From the NCBI RefSeq assembly GCF_037893015.1, contig NC_133658.1, positions 422,764,200 to 422,828,199 on the forward strand: a DNA stretch of 64,000 nucleotides, written 5' to 3'. Positions 45,785 to 57,024 of the stretch are shown one piece after another; positions within the stretch are counted from its first letter, which is position 1, and the number at the start of each line of letters is the position of its first letter. Below the pieces are notes generated by a model. That model was given only the letters and a program-made list of their open reading frames with translations. It was not told the DNA's origin and did not search any database. Source of the stretch: Macrotis lagotis (lineage: Eukaryota > Chordata > Mammalia > Peramelemorphia > Peramelidae). The translations under genes were made by a program, and so were the position numbers.

Positions 45785-48700
45785 AAAGGTAAAGGTTGGA
45801 ACAGAATATATTATGCTTTAGCTGAGGTGAAAAAGGAGGCAGGGGTAGCAATCCTTATTTCAGACAAAACAGCTGCAAAATTAGATCTCATTAAAAGAGA
45901 TAAGGAAGGAAACTATATCCTCCTAAAAGGTACCATAGACAGTGAAGCAATTTCAATACTAAATATGTATGTAATAAGGAATAGAACATCCAAATTCTTG
46001 GAGGAGAAGCTGAATGAGATACAGGAAGACACAACAAAACTACTGGTGGGAGACTTCAACCTCCCCCTCTCAGAATTAGATAAATCTAACCATAAAATAA
46101 ACAAGAAGGAAATTAAGGAGATAAATAAAAGGTTAGAAAAGCTAGACATGAGAGACCTTTGGAGAAAGGATAGGGATAGAAAGGGATAGAAAGGAATATA
46201 CAATTTTTTTCTGCAGTACATGGCACCTACATAAAAACTGGCCATGTACTGGAGTATTAAAGCCTCATAATGAAACTCACAATCAAATGCAGAAAGGCAG
46301 AAATAGTAAATACTTCCTTTTCAGACCACAATGCAATAAAAATCATGAAAATAATGGGTCATGGAGAGATAGACCTAAAACTAATTGGAAACAAAATAAC
46401 CTCATTTTAAAGAATGAGTGGATAAAACAAAAATTATAGATAGAATTAATGATTTCATCCTAGACAATGATAATAAACAGACAATATACCAAAACTTATG
46501 GGATTCAGCTAAAGCAGTTATAAGGGTATGTATTATATCTCTAAATGCTAACATGAATAAAATAAAGAAGAAATCAATGAACTAAGCATACAATTAAAAA
46601 TATTAAAGAAAGTACAAATTTAAAATTCCTAGTTAAATACCAAATTAGAAATTCTAAAAATTAAAGGAGAAATTAATAAAACTGAAGGCAAGAAAACTAT
46701 TGAACAAATAAATAAAACCATGAGTTGGTTATGAAAAAACAATAAAAAGATAGATCTTTGGTTAATTTGATTAAAAAGAGAAAGAAGAAAACCAATTTAC
46801 TAATATAAAAATGAAAAAGGCAAACTCACCACCAATGGGGAGAAAATTAAAATAATAATTCAGAACTATTTCACCCAACTGTATGCCAATAAATTTGATA
46901 ATCTAAGTAAAATGGATGAATATTTATAAAAAATAAGTTGTGCCAGTTAAATTAAGAGGAAATTAAATACCTAAAAAACCCTGTCTCAAAAAAAGAAATT
47001 CAAAAGGCCATCAATAAATTCCCTATGAAAAATATCTCCAGGGCCAGATGGATTCACAAGTGAATTCTTTCAAAATTTTAAGGAACAATTTGTTCCAATT
47101 CTGTATAAACTCTTTGCAAAAATAGGTGAAGACAGAACTCTGCCTAATTCCTTCTATGACACAAATATGGTGCTGATACTTAAACCAGGAAGAGTCAAAA
47201 CAGAGAAAGAAAATTATAGATCAAATTTATTAATGAATATGGATGCAAAAATTTTAAATAAAATCTTAGCAAAGCTGTTACAACAAGCTATCACTAAGAT
47301 AATTTGCTATGACCAGGTAGAATTTATTCCAGGAATACAGGGTTGGTTCAATATCAGGAAAATTGGCTGCATAATTGACTATCAATAACAAACCTAACAG
47401 AAATAATTTAATTATCTCACTATATGCTGAAAAAGCCATTGATAAAAATACAGCACTCATTCCTACTAAAAACATTAAATAGCATAGGAACAAATAGATT
47501 GTTCCTTAGAATGATAAGCAGTATCTATCTGAAACCCATCAACAAGCATTATATGCAATGGAGATAAGCTAAAGACATTCCCAATAAGATCAGGGGTGAA
47601 ACAAAGATTCCCATTATCACCACTACTATTCAATATTGTATTAGAAATGTTAGCTTCAGCAATAAGAGAAGAAAAAAATTGAAGGAATTAGAATTGTGAA
47701 GGAAAAAATAAAACTCTCACTCTTTGCAGATGACATGATGGTATAGCTAGAGAACCCTTAAAAATCATCTAAAAAACTACAATTAGCAACTTTAGCAAAA
47801 TCACCAGATATATATCTTCAGCATTTCTATATATTACTAGCAAGACATAGTAGTAAGAGCTTGAAAGAGAAATCTCATTTAAAATAACTTCAGAGAACAT
47901 AAAATACTCGGCAGTCTACCTGCCAAGGCAGACTCAGAAACTCTGTTAAAACCACTATGAAACAATTTTCACACTATTAAAATCAAATTTAAATACCTGG
48001 GCAAATATCAACTGTTCATGCATAGGCCTAGATAATATAATAAAAAATAATAAAATTCTTCATACATTAAACTACTTATTTAGCGCCATACCAATTAAAC
48101 TTTCAAAAAATTACTTTAATGAGTTAGAAAAAATGTAACTAAATTCATATGGAGAAATAAAAAGTCAATAATATCAAGGGATTTAATGAAAAAAGTACAA
48201 AAGATTATGGCTTAGCCTTACCAGATTTAAAACAATCTGATATTGGCTAAGTCTATGGAATAGACTAGGTGCAAAAGAGAGAGAAGAAAAGGATTATAGT
48301 AATCTGCTGTTTGGTAAACACAGAGTCCAGCTTCTGGGAGAGAAACTCACTCTTCCATAAAAACTGTTGGGAAAATTGGAAATTAATATGGCAGAAACCT
48401 GGATTAGATCAATATTTCCCACCCCATACCAAGATAAGATCCAAATGGACGCAGGATTTAGACACAAAAGACAATATTGAAAACAAACTAGTAGAACAAG
48501 GAATAGTTTACTTGTCAGATCTATGGAAAGGGGAGCAATTTATGACTAAGGAAGAGATAGAGAACATAATAAAAAACAAACTATAATTTTGATTACATTA
48601 AATTAAAAAGCTTTTTTACAAACAAAACCACTATAACCAAGATAAAAAAAAATGAAGTAAATTGGGGAATATTTTTACAACTAGTGTTTTAGACAAAGAA

Positions 48701-49387
48701 CTCATTTCTAAAATAGTTAGGCAACAGAGTCAAATTGAAAAAGAAAGCCCTTCCCCAACTGATAAATGGGAAAAGGATATACAAAGGTAATATGCAGATG
48801 AGAAAATCAAAGTTATCCATAGTCATATGAAAAATTGCTCTAAATCATTACTGATTAGAGAAATGAAAATTAAAGCATCTCTGAGGTGCCATCTCACATT
48901 TCTCAGATTGGCCAATATGACCAGCAAAGATAACGATAAATTTTGGTAGGGATGTAGGAAATCTGCAACACTAATGCATTGTTGGTGGAGCTGTGAACTG
49001 ATCCAACATTTCTGGAGAGCAACTTGGAATTATACCCAAAGGGCAATAAAAATGTGCATACCCTTTGATCCAGCAATGCTATTACTGAGTCTATATCCTG
49101 AAGAGATCATAAAAAAGGGTAAAAACATCACTTGTACAAAGATATTCACAGGAACTTTGTTCATGGTGGCAAAGATTTGGAAATCAAGGGGATGTCCATC
49201 AATTGAGGAATGGCTAAACAAATTTGTGGTATATGTATATGACAGAACATTATTGTATTTTAGAAATCAGGAGGGATGGGGTTTCAGAGAAGTCTGGAAA
49301 TACTTGCATGAATTAATGCTGAGTGAGATGAGCAGAACCAGAAGAACACTGTACACCTTAACAACATGTGATGATGATCAGCCTTAA
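45550..49387 (+). pseudogene. L1 ORF2 (endonuclease/reverse transcriptase), broken
   Basis: The endonuclease part begins near 45555 (TLNMNRMNSL) and is split by a TA microsatellite (45679-45781). It resumes with RIYYA, GVAILISDKT, LLVGDFNLPLSELDKS (GDFN box) and MRDLWRKD to 46170. The fingers/palm part has LKPGR, NYRS and [13 protein letters not shown] (47167-47270), [13 protein letters not shown] (47320-47365) and the catalytic LFADDMM near 47718. The Cys-rich C-terminal part (MHCWWSCELIQHFW, IPFDPAMLLLSLYPEE, ending CDDDQP at 49387) lies in one long frame. Total length, ~3.84 kb or ~1,280 codons, fits a complete L1 ORF2. Many stops and frame shifts are present. Confidence 0.88.
45679..45781. 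repeat. (TA)n microsatellite inside ORF2
   Basis: About 100 bp of TA with three short breaks (ca, gta, gt). It replaces a few codons' worth of endonuclease sequence between the QETHL-like and RIYYA-like motifs. Confidence 0.95.
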
Positions 49388-49792
49388 TGGACTTGCTCAT
49401 TCTATCCATGCAGTAATCAGGGACATTTGTAGGGTATCTGCTATGGAGAATACCATCTATATCCAGAGGAAGAACTGTGGAGTTTAAACAAAGGTCAAAG
49501 ATTATTACATGCAATTAAAAAACAGTTCTTATGTACTACATAATTTTGCTATCTCTAATACTTTATTTCTTCCTCAAAGATATGTTCTTTTTCTCTCAAT
49601 ACATTCAATTTTGATCAATGTATGTCATGGAAACAACAAAGATGATCAGATTGCCTTCTGTGGGGGGGAGGGGGGAGAGAAGGGAGCGTGGGGGAAAATT
49701 GTAAAATTAAAAACCTTACAAAAATGATAGGTAGAAATGACTATTATGTATAATTGGAAAACAAATTGCATATGTATATATATACATATATG

Positions 49793-49796
<4 letters not shown>

Positions 49797-49838
<42 letters not shown>
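49797..49838. repeat. (TA)n forming the L1 tail
   Basis: Twenty-one TA units end exactly at the second copy of the target-site duplication. The microsatellite therefore occupies the place of the poly(A) tail. Confidence 0.95.
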
Positions 49839-49841
<3 letters not shown>

Positions 49842-51129
49842 GAATAACCTATTCAGGAAACCAGGGGATAATTCTATAGGAGGGAAGGGTCTATAATTTT
49901 TCAAGAATTTCTGATGAAAAGACTACAATGGAGTAACAAATTGTCATGTAAACACAGGGCCCAAGAGAAGCATCAAAAAGTAAATATGAATGAAAAATCA
50001 AAAGGTACTAAACAAAATTAAATTGTTTTTACCTTGTTACATGGGTAGATATAACCTCACAGATCTTTGTAAACAAAAAATTAGAGAAAACTTAATTAGC
50101 CAGAGGGTCTAAATGTGATTCTAATATGTTCAGATAATCTCAAAAAAAGAATAAGGAATGCATTAGAAAAGGGCAAAAATGGAGGAAATCATGACATAAA
50201 AGGGGCACACAAGAGTTTATAGAATGGAAAGGAGAGGGACCAAGTGATAATTGAACCTCACTCTCATCTGAATTGATTTATGAGGGGAACAATACAACAG
50301 AGATGAACATAGAAATTCATTTTACCATGAAGGAACTAGGAGGAAAAGGGGTTAAGGGAATGGGAGGAGGTATAAAATAAAAATTATAATTAAAGGATAC
50401 ATTTGTCCAAAGCAAAACAGATTTATAAGTAGAGAAGGAAAGTTTGAGAGAATAATATGGAGGGAAATGTGCAGTTAGCAATCAAAACTCTGAATGTGAA
50501 TGGAATCAACTCAACTATAAAAATGTGAGGATCTCAGAATAAATTAGGAAACAAAATCCAACAGCATACTGCTTATAAGAAATATACCTGAAGCAGAAAG
50601 ATATATAGAGAATTAAAGTAAAGGCCTGCAGCAGAATCCATTATACTGAAATCAAAAAGATAAATGTGGCAAGAAATGTCTGAAAAAAATAAAATCAAAA
50701 ATGGACCTAATTAAAGAAGATAAGCAAGGGAATTGCCTTTTGCAGAAAGATGTCATGACAATGAATTGACATAAATACTCAGTAAATGACATATCATCTA
50801 AATGCTTGATAGTAAAATGAATTAAAAAGGAAATAGTAAAACTATCACAGTGGAGAATTTCAATTTATTCCTCTCAGACTTAGCTAAGGATAACCATTAA
50901 AATAAGTGAGAGAGATGTTAAGTTAAGAAATAAACAGAATTTCATAAACCATAGATAATAGTAATATACTTATATAAGAATATACTGATTCTTCAACAAT
51001 GAAATGCATGACATTTTCATGAAAATTGATTAGGGCATAAAAACTTTATCAACACAGAAAAGTATGAATGTTAAAATGTTCTGCACATAATGCAATAAAA
51101 ATTATCTTTGAAACAGAATAAAAATTAGT

Positions 51130-51903
51130 TGGAAACTAGAATTTTTATTTCATTTTTAATTTATAGAGTAAAATAATTATTTCCATAACATAGTACAAAT
51201 AAAAAAAATAATTGCACATCCAACTGCAAATTTGCTATTCACAACTTGTTTTTACTCCAACATTTGTCAGTTTTCCCTTCAATCATTTTCAGCAATCTGG
51301 TAAGTGTAAATTGATACATAAAGGTTGTTTTAATTTGATTTTCTCTAATCAATAATGATTTAGAGGATGTTCTCATATGACTATAAATTGTTTTGATTTT
51401 TTCATTGGAAAACTACCTGTTCATATCTTCTGACTTATCAAGAAGAGAATGATTCATATTCTTAATGTTTTGATAATGGTCTTTTTATATTTTTACATGA
51501 GATCTTTATCTGATAACCTGTCCATGAAGATTCTTTTCTGCTTTCCTTTTGATCTTGGCTGGATTTGTTTTATTTCTACACAATATTTTTTTAAATTTAA
51601 TGCAATCAAAATTATCCATTTTACACCCAACTTTATTTTCTGTCTCTTGTTTATTTATATATTTTTCACCTATCCAAATAGGTGAAACATATGTTCCAGG
51701 TGTGAAACAAGGATACTAACTGTCATCAATATGATTTAATATTAAATTTGAAATCCTAGTGATAGCAATAAGAGAGGGAAAAGAAATAGAAGGAATCAGA
51801 AAAGAGAATGAGGTAATAAAACAATCTCTTTTTTGAAGATGACAAAGATATACTTAAAAATTCCCAAAGACAACTAAAAAGTTAATGGAAACTAGAATTT
51901 TTA
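51130..51903 (-). mobile_element. L1 insertion with 5' inversion and 18-bp TSD
   Basis: The body is 51148-51885. 51148-51677 reads on the minus strand as late L1 ORF2: 'gatatgaacaggtagttttc', 'tagtcatatgagaacatcct' and 'cattattgattagagaaaat' after inversion. 51678-51885 reads on the plus strand as the RT region (GVKQGY, IREGKEIEGIRKENE and a worn SLFADD). tggaaactagaattttta is exact at 51130-51147 and 51886-51903. Opposite-sense L1 halves within one duplication are the mark of twin priming. No stop-free frame remains. Confidence 0.85.
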
Positions 51904-51904
51904 A

Positions 51905-52455
51905 TGAACTTGACTTCATTTTTGGCATATATCCTATCACTCACATACCTACCTCCTCCTTTTATAATTACAGCAGTCATAGCTGATCTGTGGAAAGGAA
52001 GTATCAATCTGTTTTCCTAAAGCTCTACTCATTTCCATAACTTTCCCCCAAAAAAGTTTCTCCCTAAACACCCCTGTCCTCTGTGTATAATCTCCCTCTA
52101 TAAGAATATGTTTCTTGAGAGACTAGACCTTCTTTGATTTCTTTAAAATCTTAAATACTTAGTTCACTATTTAGTACATAGAAAACACTTAACTAAATTT
52201 TTGTTTCAATCATTCACTCATTAATTGATTCATTATAAAATAAATAAATGTAATTATTTAGAAATAATAGTAATAGTAAAAGTCAACATGATAGCAATTT
52301 TAGAAACAAAAAGATTTTAATTCATAATGAAATTCATTTTTATTTCAGTGTTATCAAGCTAGAAGATTAGGGGAAGACTATATATATTTTAATTTTAGAT
52401 TTAAATAACTAACAGTTTCTCATGTTTTCCTTAAGAAGAAGATGGAAATGTATTG
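51905..52455. other. No feature recognised
   Basis: A CT-rich stretch at 51940-52150 may be an old L2 3' end, but it is too worn to call. Confidence 0.4.
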
Positions 52456-52457
52456 AC

Positions 52458-52636
52458 AAAAATGATAGTGTAGGGCAGCTAGGTGGCACAGTGGATAAAG
52501 CACCGGCCCTGGAGTCAGGAGTACCTGAGTTCAAATCCGGTCTCAGACACTTAATAATTACCTAGCTGTGTGGCCTTGGGCAAGCCACTTAACTCCATTT
52601 GCCTTGCAAAAAAACCTAAAAAAAATGATAGTGTAG
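52458..52636 (+). repeat. Young WSINE1-like SINE with 16-bp TSD
   Basis: Body 52474-52620, closest of all copies to the apparent consensus (gggcagctaggtggcacagt head; gccttgcaaaaaaaccta end). aaaaatgatagtgtag is exact at 52458-52473 and 52621-52636. Confidence 0.96.
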
Positions 52637-52639
52637 TTA

Positions 52640-53150
52640 GATATATTTGGACTACTTGAATGACAGAGGCTAGTAGACAATCAATAAAAGATCAATGTTA
52701 ACTTGAGGATCTAAGTAGTGTACTCCAAGGATTTCTCTTTGGCAATGTATTATTGAGAGTTATTATCAATGACTTAGATGAATATAGCTTATCAAAATGA
52801 CATCCATCTCTGAAGGATGGCTAAAACAGTAAGTGCAGAATCCAAGAAAACTTTGATAGGTCTTTTATGATGGTGTATCAAGTTCTTCCATGATGGCTTA
52901 TATTAAAAAATGATAACAGAAAATAGAAAGAAAATGGAATGAAACAATTATAATGTTGGCTTCCAAAAAATTAACTCTACAATTTCAATGAAATAGGAAA
53001 GAGTTTAGAGGATCAAAAGTTCAATATAAGTTGATAATGTCACAAGGAAGTTCAGTTCATATATTTTCTATTTCCATAAATCTCTTTAACTATCCCCAGA
53101 TATAAGGGGAAGATAGGAAGCAAACAATTATTAAGCTTATCTACTATTTG
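52640..53150. other. No feature recognised
   Basis: Anonymous AT-rich DNA. Confidence 0.4.
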
Positions 53151-53157
53151 TCATGTA

Positions 53158-53409
53158 AGAAGCAGCTGGTAGCAGAGTGGATAGAGGCTCAGCCCTAGAG
53201 TTAGAAAGTTCTGATATCAAATCTAACCTCAGTTACTTATTGGCTGTGTGACTCTGGGCAAGTCACTTAACCTTGTTTACTTCATTTCTCATTTGTGAGA
53301 TGAGCTGAAGAAGGAAATGTCAAACCACTCCAGCATGTTTGCCAAGAACCCAAAAATGCAGTCATGAAGAATCAGGCATGACTGAAACAACTAAACAGTA
53401 GCAGCAACA
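53158..53409 (+). repeat. MAR1-like SINE
   Basis: 'ctggtagcagagtggataga' head, 'gactctgggcaagtcactta' CORE, 'aaaccactccagcatgtttg' and the RTE-type end 'catgactgaaacaactaaac'. Confidence 0.87.
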
Positions 53410-53459
53410 TGCTTCAGACCCTCCACTAAGCACTTTACATTCTCTCTCTCCTCTGCTCC

Positions 53460-53893
53460 GACTGCTGACCTCCCTATCTTTTTTCAAATTTTACCTTCTA
53501 CAGGAAGTTTTCCTCACTCATTCTTAATTCTATTGCCTTCCCTCGGTTATTTATTTTCTATTTATTCTGTATTTTGTATATATCTGTTTGCATGTTGTCC
53601 CTCCCATTAGACTGTAAAATCATTGAGGGCAGGAACTGCTTTTTGCTCCTTTTTTATATCCTCAGTCCTTAGCACATTGTCTGACACATAGTAGGAGGCA
53701 ATAAATTAAGTGACTGATTGATTCTTATAACAACCCTGGGAAGCAGGTGCAATGATGAGGGAACTGAGGCAGACAGAGGTTAAGTGACTTGCTCAATGTC
53801 AAACAGCTAATAAATGCCTGAGGTCAAACTTGAAATCAAATTATCCTGACTCCAAGTCTGGTGCATTATCCACTGTGCCACCTAGCAGCTCTC
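53460..53893. repeat. L2 3' end (+) followed by CORE-SINE (-)
   Basis: 53460-53725 is an L2 3'UTR ('attagactgtaaaatcattg', 'gagggcaggaactgcttttt', 'tccttagcacattgtctgac', 'aagtgactgattgattctta'). 53735-53893 is an inverted SINE with 'gaggttaagtgacttgctca' and a good head end 'attatccactgtgccaccta'. Confidence 0.8.
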
Positions 53894-54049
53894 TCTTTTC
53901 AAATTGCTTAATATTTTATTCATTTTGTACTTGGTATATATTACAACAGAATATCAGTTCCTTATGTTTGAAGTTTCATTTCTGTCTTTATATATTCAAG
54001 GCTTAGGACAACACTTTGCATATAATAGTCATTCATAATTATGTGTTTA

Positions 54050-54675
54050 ACAAAAGAAAAAATCTTAGAGGATCAAGAAGATTCAATATAAAGGGGAATA
54101 GGTGGTGGTATTATACTTTCTTTAGCCAAATCAGAACACATCTAGAAGGTGACACTACCTTTTTAGTATGACAAATTGATCAGAGGAGAAAAACCAGAAT
54201 TGAAGGAAGCAAAGACTTCTACCATGGAGAAGAGACACACAGGTAATATTTGTAATAATTCACAGTAGGACAAGCCTTCTCTTCATTTATTGGCAATATC
54301 TTTATATTCTAGCATCTCATTTCTTAGCCATTACTTGATCTCCCCAATTTCCCTTTCAGGTTAATAGAGCAAGGATTTTTAGACACTGGTAAGGAGGATG
54401 AGGCAAGATAGTCCACCTGAGGCCACATGACTTATTAGGAGCAAAATTATTCCTGTAATACAAATCTCCTAAGGCATAGTTTAGGCCCTTTAAGTTGAAT
54501 GATGTCATTGGTGATAACAAATATATGTGGGGATAGAGAAAGGAAACAAATATTTATTAAGGTTAGGCCTCTTTGAATGGTATTGGCTTTCCAGAGATTT
54601 CAACTACTTATAGAAACTGCTCCAGAGAAACTTGTTTTTGCTTATGACTTTCTCCTTTACTGAGTTCTAAACCTT
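54050..54675. other. No feature recognised
   Basis: No repeat or gene identified. Confidence 0.4.
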
Positions 54676-54679
54676 TATA

Positions 54680-55425
54680 GCATCCAAAAAAGATCAAAGA
54701 AAGAAGAAAAGGATCCATATGAACAAAAATATTTAATGAAGCTCTTTTCATGGTAGCAAAGAAATGGGAATTAAGGTGATAGTCCTCAATTAGAGAATGA
54801 CTAAATAAATTATGATATTTAAAAGTAATTGAATATTATTGTGTAATCCTTCTGATTCTGACCAAGCTGCTAAACTTTTCTTAGTCTGTTTCCTAATCTA
54901 CAAAATGAATGGGGTGAAATCAATTGTCTTTAAAGTATTTTATAGCTCTATCATCTTACATCCTCAGCTCTTTCTAGAGTCTGTATATAATTTGACAATT
55001 AATGTTTCTTGTTCTATCACATATGTATATATGTGTTTACATGTACTTTTATATATATATACACATACACATTTATATCATAGTGTATATTATACAGATA
55101 TACACAACTTTGTACGATTCAAGGTCACAATCTAAATTCTTGTGAAAAAAGACGATTAACATTGTAGAGTTAAAATTTCAGTAAAATGTCACTGGATTTC
55201 TTGTCTGATATAGTAATCTATTATAAAGACAAAAAGAAATTTGCTTCATGGCTTACTTGTGTTTTGATAGATGTTGAAAATATTGAAAGAGGAAAAATAA
55301 TTATCACATAAAAAATAAAGTTATTGTGCAGTAAGAAATAATGAAGGCAATAGTTTCAGAGAAACCTGGGGAGATTGATATGAAGTTGTAGAGAATGAAT
55401 TAAGAACAACCAGGAGAACAGTTCA
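54680..55425 (+). mobile_element. Old L1 3' fragment split by a MIR
   Basis: 54680-54845 carries 'gatccatatgaacaaaaata' and 'agctcttttcatggtagcaa'. 55325-55425 carries 'ggcaatagtttcagagaaac' and 'gaacaaccaggagaacagtt'. Between them is a MIR-type SINE (+, 54845-54960; 'tctgtttcctaatctacaaa') followed by TA/CA-rich DNA. Highly diverged. Confidence 0.6.
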
Positions 55426-55451
55426 TTTATCTATCTGTCTTTATATTTATT

Positions 55452-55470
55452 TTATCTATCTATCTATCTG

Positions 55471-55502
<32 letters not shown>
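55452..55502. repeat. (TATC)n microsatellite
   Basis: Twelve TATC units with one TGTC variant. Confidence 0.96.
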
Positions 55503-55504
55503 GT

Positions 55505-56830
55505 TTCCTATCTACCTGTTTTTACAACATACAATTAGTGGCAAAGCTGGTAAGACCCAGCTCAGTAAGCACCACCTCTTGAGAAGGTGATGGCATCAGC
55601 TAGAATTGGGCTGTGATGAATGACCTTTTTTGGATAAGGAAGGAACATCATAAATTGGGGGCAAGGGAATGAGGAGAAAAGTAGTTCTTGTTGCATGTAG
55701 ACTAGCTACCAGTACAGAAACTTGTGATAGGTTCACTTATTTGTTGATAATGATTTAGAGGCAGGTAAACATCCAGCACAAAGGAGGGATACAATCATAT
55801 TTTTTAGCATGCTTTTTCCTCTTCCTCTGCCCATGCATTATGCCTATGGACATAGTAGTTAAAGGATCATCCTTCCAGTACAGGAGAAACTATTATAGAA
55901 ATGTCTTTCTATGAGAAATTAAGCTGTATATGAAATGCTTTGGGGAACTCTTCCTTATCAACCCTCAAGCATATTTGAGAGTTCCAGACACAGCAGCATC
56001 AATTTCACACTCCATAATGTGAAATTTTCTTCAGTTTAATTTGCAAATTCAGAAATAATATACAAGAGTAAGATAATTAGTAGAACTAAGAGATTGTTGT
56101 TGGGGGTTTTTAAGTCTCAGACCGGATGGCATCTAAATTTCCTTAGCTACTCCATCTAACCATAATTCCCCTGTCTTTGCTTAGGCCATGATCCTCTTCA
56201 GTCTGAAGAGTATCCAAGTCCTTCTTTCCAATACCTTTCTAAAATAGTTCACATGGCCTTAAAAAACGTGGCCTCCATTCTACAATTTAGGATTTCCTCT
56301 TCTGTTTTTTCCCTATTTTTTTCATTCTATTTTCTCTCTACATGTGTCTTGAATCAAGTCAATTGATCTACTCTGCAGGTGTTGCCTTACTCTCAGCTAA
56401 TCAGATAGTTTCCTGATGTAATGGCAAGTTTTGAGGTTGTTTTGCCATGTTCCTGTCAGATAACTAGCAATTAACTGACCTAAGGGAAAATAAGGAGATA
56501 AAAACATTGTTCCATTATCTCAAAAAGATAAAAAAATTTAAAAAAACCCACAGAGGTCACAGACAAAATTCAGGGAATCTTTAAAAATAAATTTCTCCAT
56601 AGCAATGAAGGGGAGGTAGATGAGATAAGAAAAGAGAGAAAGTACAATTCTATTTCATAGACTTACTCTTCAAACTTCTCCTTACAAACAGCCTTAAGAA
56701 AACTCTGCACTGAGATCCTGATCTCTTAATAGAATACTCGGTATCCTTGGCTGCCATTTCAAGGAGCAGATCCTAAACAGGCTCAGACACTCTTGATTGA
56801 ATTCATTCTATGAAATTCTTCTTTAGCTCC
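55505..56830. other. No feature recognised
   Basis: About 1.3 kb without a nameable repeat or gene. CT-rich parts near 56150-56400 could be a worn LINE. Confidence 0.4.
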
Positions 56831-56834
56831 TCTA

Positions 56835-56970
56835 CAACAGCATTTCTCCTCTCTTCCTCTCCTTTCTAGTGCTTGCCAGCTCCCATTTATATATTTCCTC
56901 CCCTCATTAGAATTTATGCTTCTTGAAGGCAGGGATGATACTCCACACATATTTGTCATTATAGTGTATA
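56835..56970 (+). mobile_element. L2 LINE 3' end scrap
   Basis: 'cattagaatttatgcttctt', 'gaaggcagggatgatactcc' and 'tatagtgtatagcatgtgag' follow the L2 3'UTR. Confidence 0.65.
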
Positions 56971-57024
56971 GCATGTGAGGGATTTAAAAATATTTTATCA
57001 TAGAGTTATGCCTGAAAGGGACCA

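Larger units (their letters stand above)
43055..49854 (+). mobile_element. Essentially full-length L1 with 15-bp TSD
   Basis: The body is 43070-49839, about 6.77 kb. It starts 'ggacttctggccaacatggt', a marsupial L1 5' end, and carries a 5'UTR of ~0.8 kb, ORF1, an inter-ORF region with a CA microsatellite, ORF2 and a 3'UTR with a G-rich box (49660-49680). It ends in a TA-repeat tail, not poly(A). The duplication aagaataacctattc is exact at 43055-43069 and 49840-49854. Both main frames are broken, so it is not autonomous, but structurally it is the most complete element in the window. Confidence 0.93.
43015..51129 (+). mobile_element. Older L1 (end of ORF1 to endonuclease part of ORF2), host of the next element
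   Basis: The two parts are 43015-43069 and 49855-51129. The first ends 'aggattatcatcaagaataa', the typical end of marsupial L1 ORF1. The second continues in register with 'acaaattgtcatgtaaacac' and the inter-ORF sequence. It then enters the ORF2 endonuclease (near 50480: AIKTLNVNGINSTIK, and near 50565: NPTAYCL..EIYLKQK, degraded forms of the LNVNGLNSP and QETHL motifs). Stops are frequent. It ends where the inverted L1 insertion begins. Confidence 0.78.

Noticed and set aside
45671-46189. 172-codon frame beginning with an Ile/Tyr repeat
   Set aside because: The start is a TA microsatellite fused in frame to L1 endonuclease sequence. Not a new protein.
52474-52620. tRNA-like sequence with A and B boxes
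   Set aside because: It belongs to the SINE head. The rest of a tRNA cloverleaf is missing, and the same holds for the other SINE copies.
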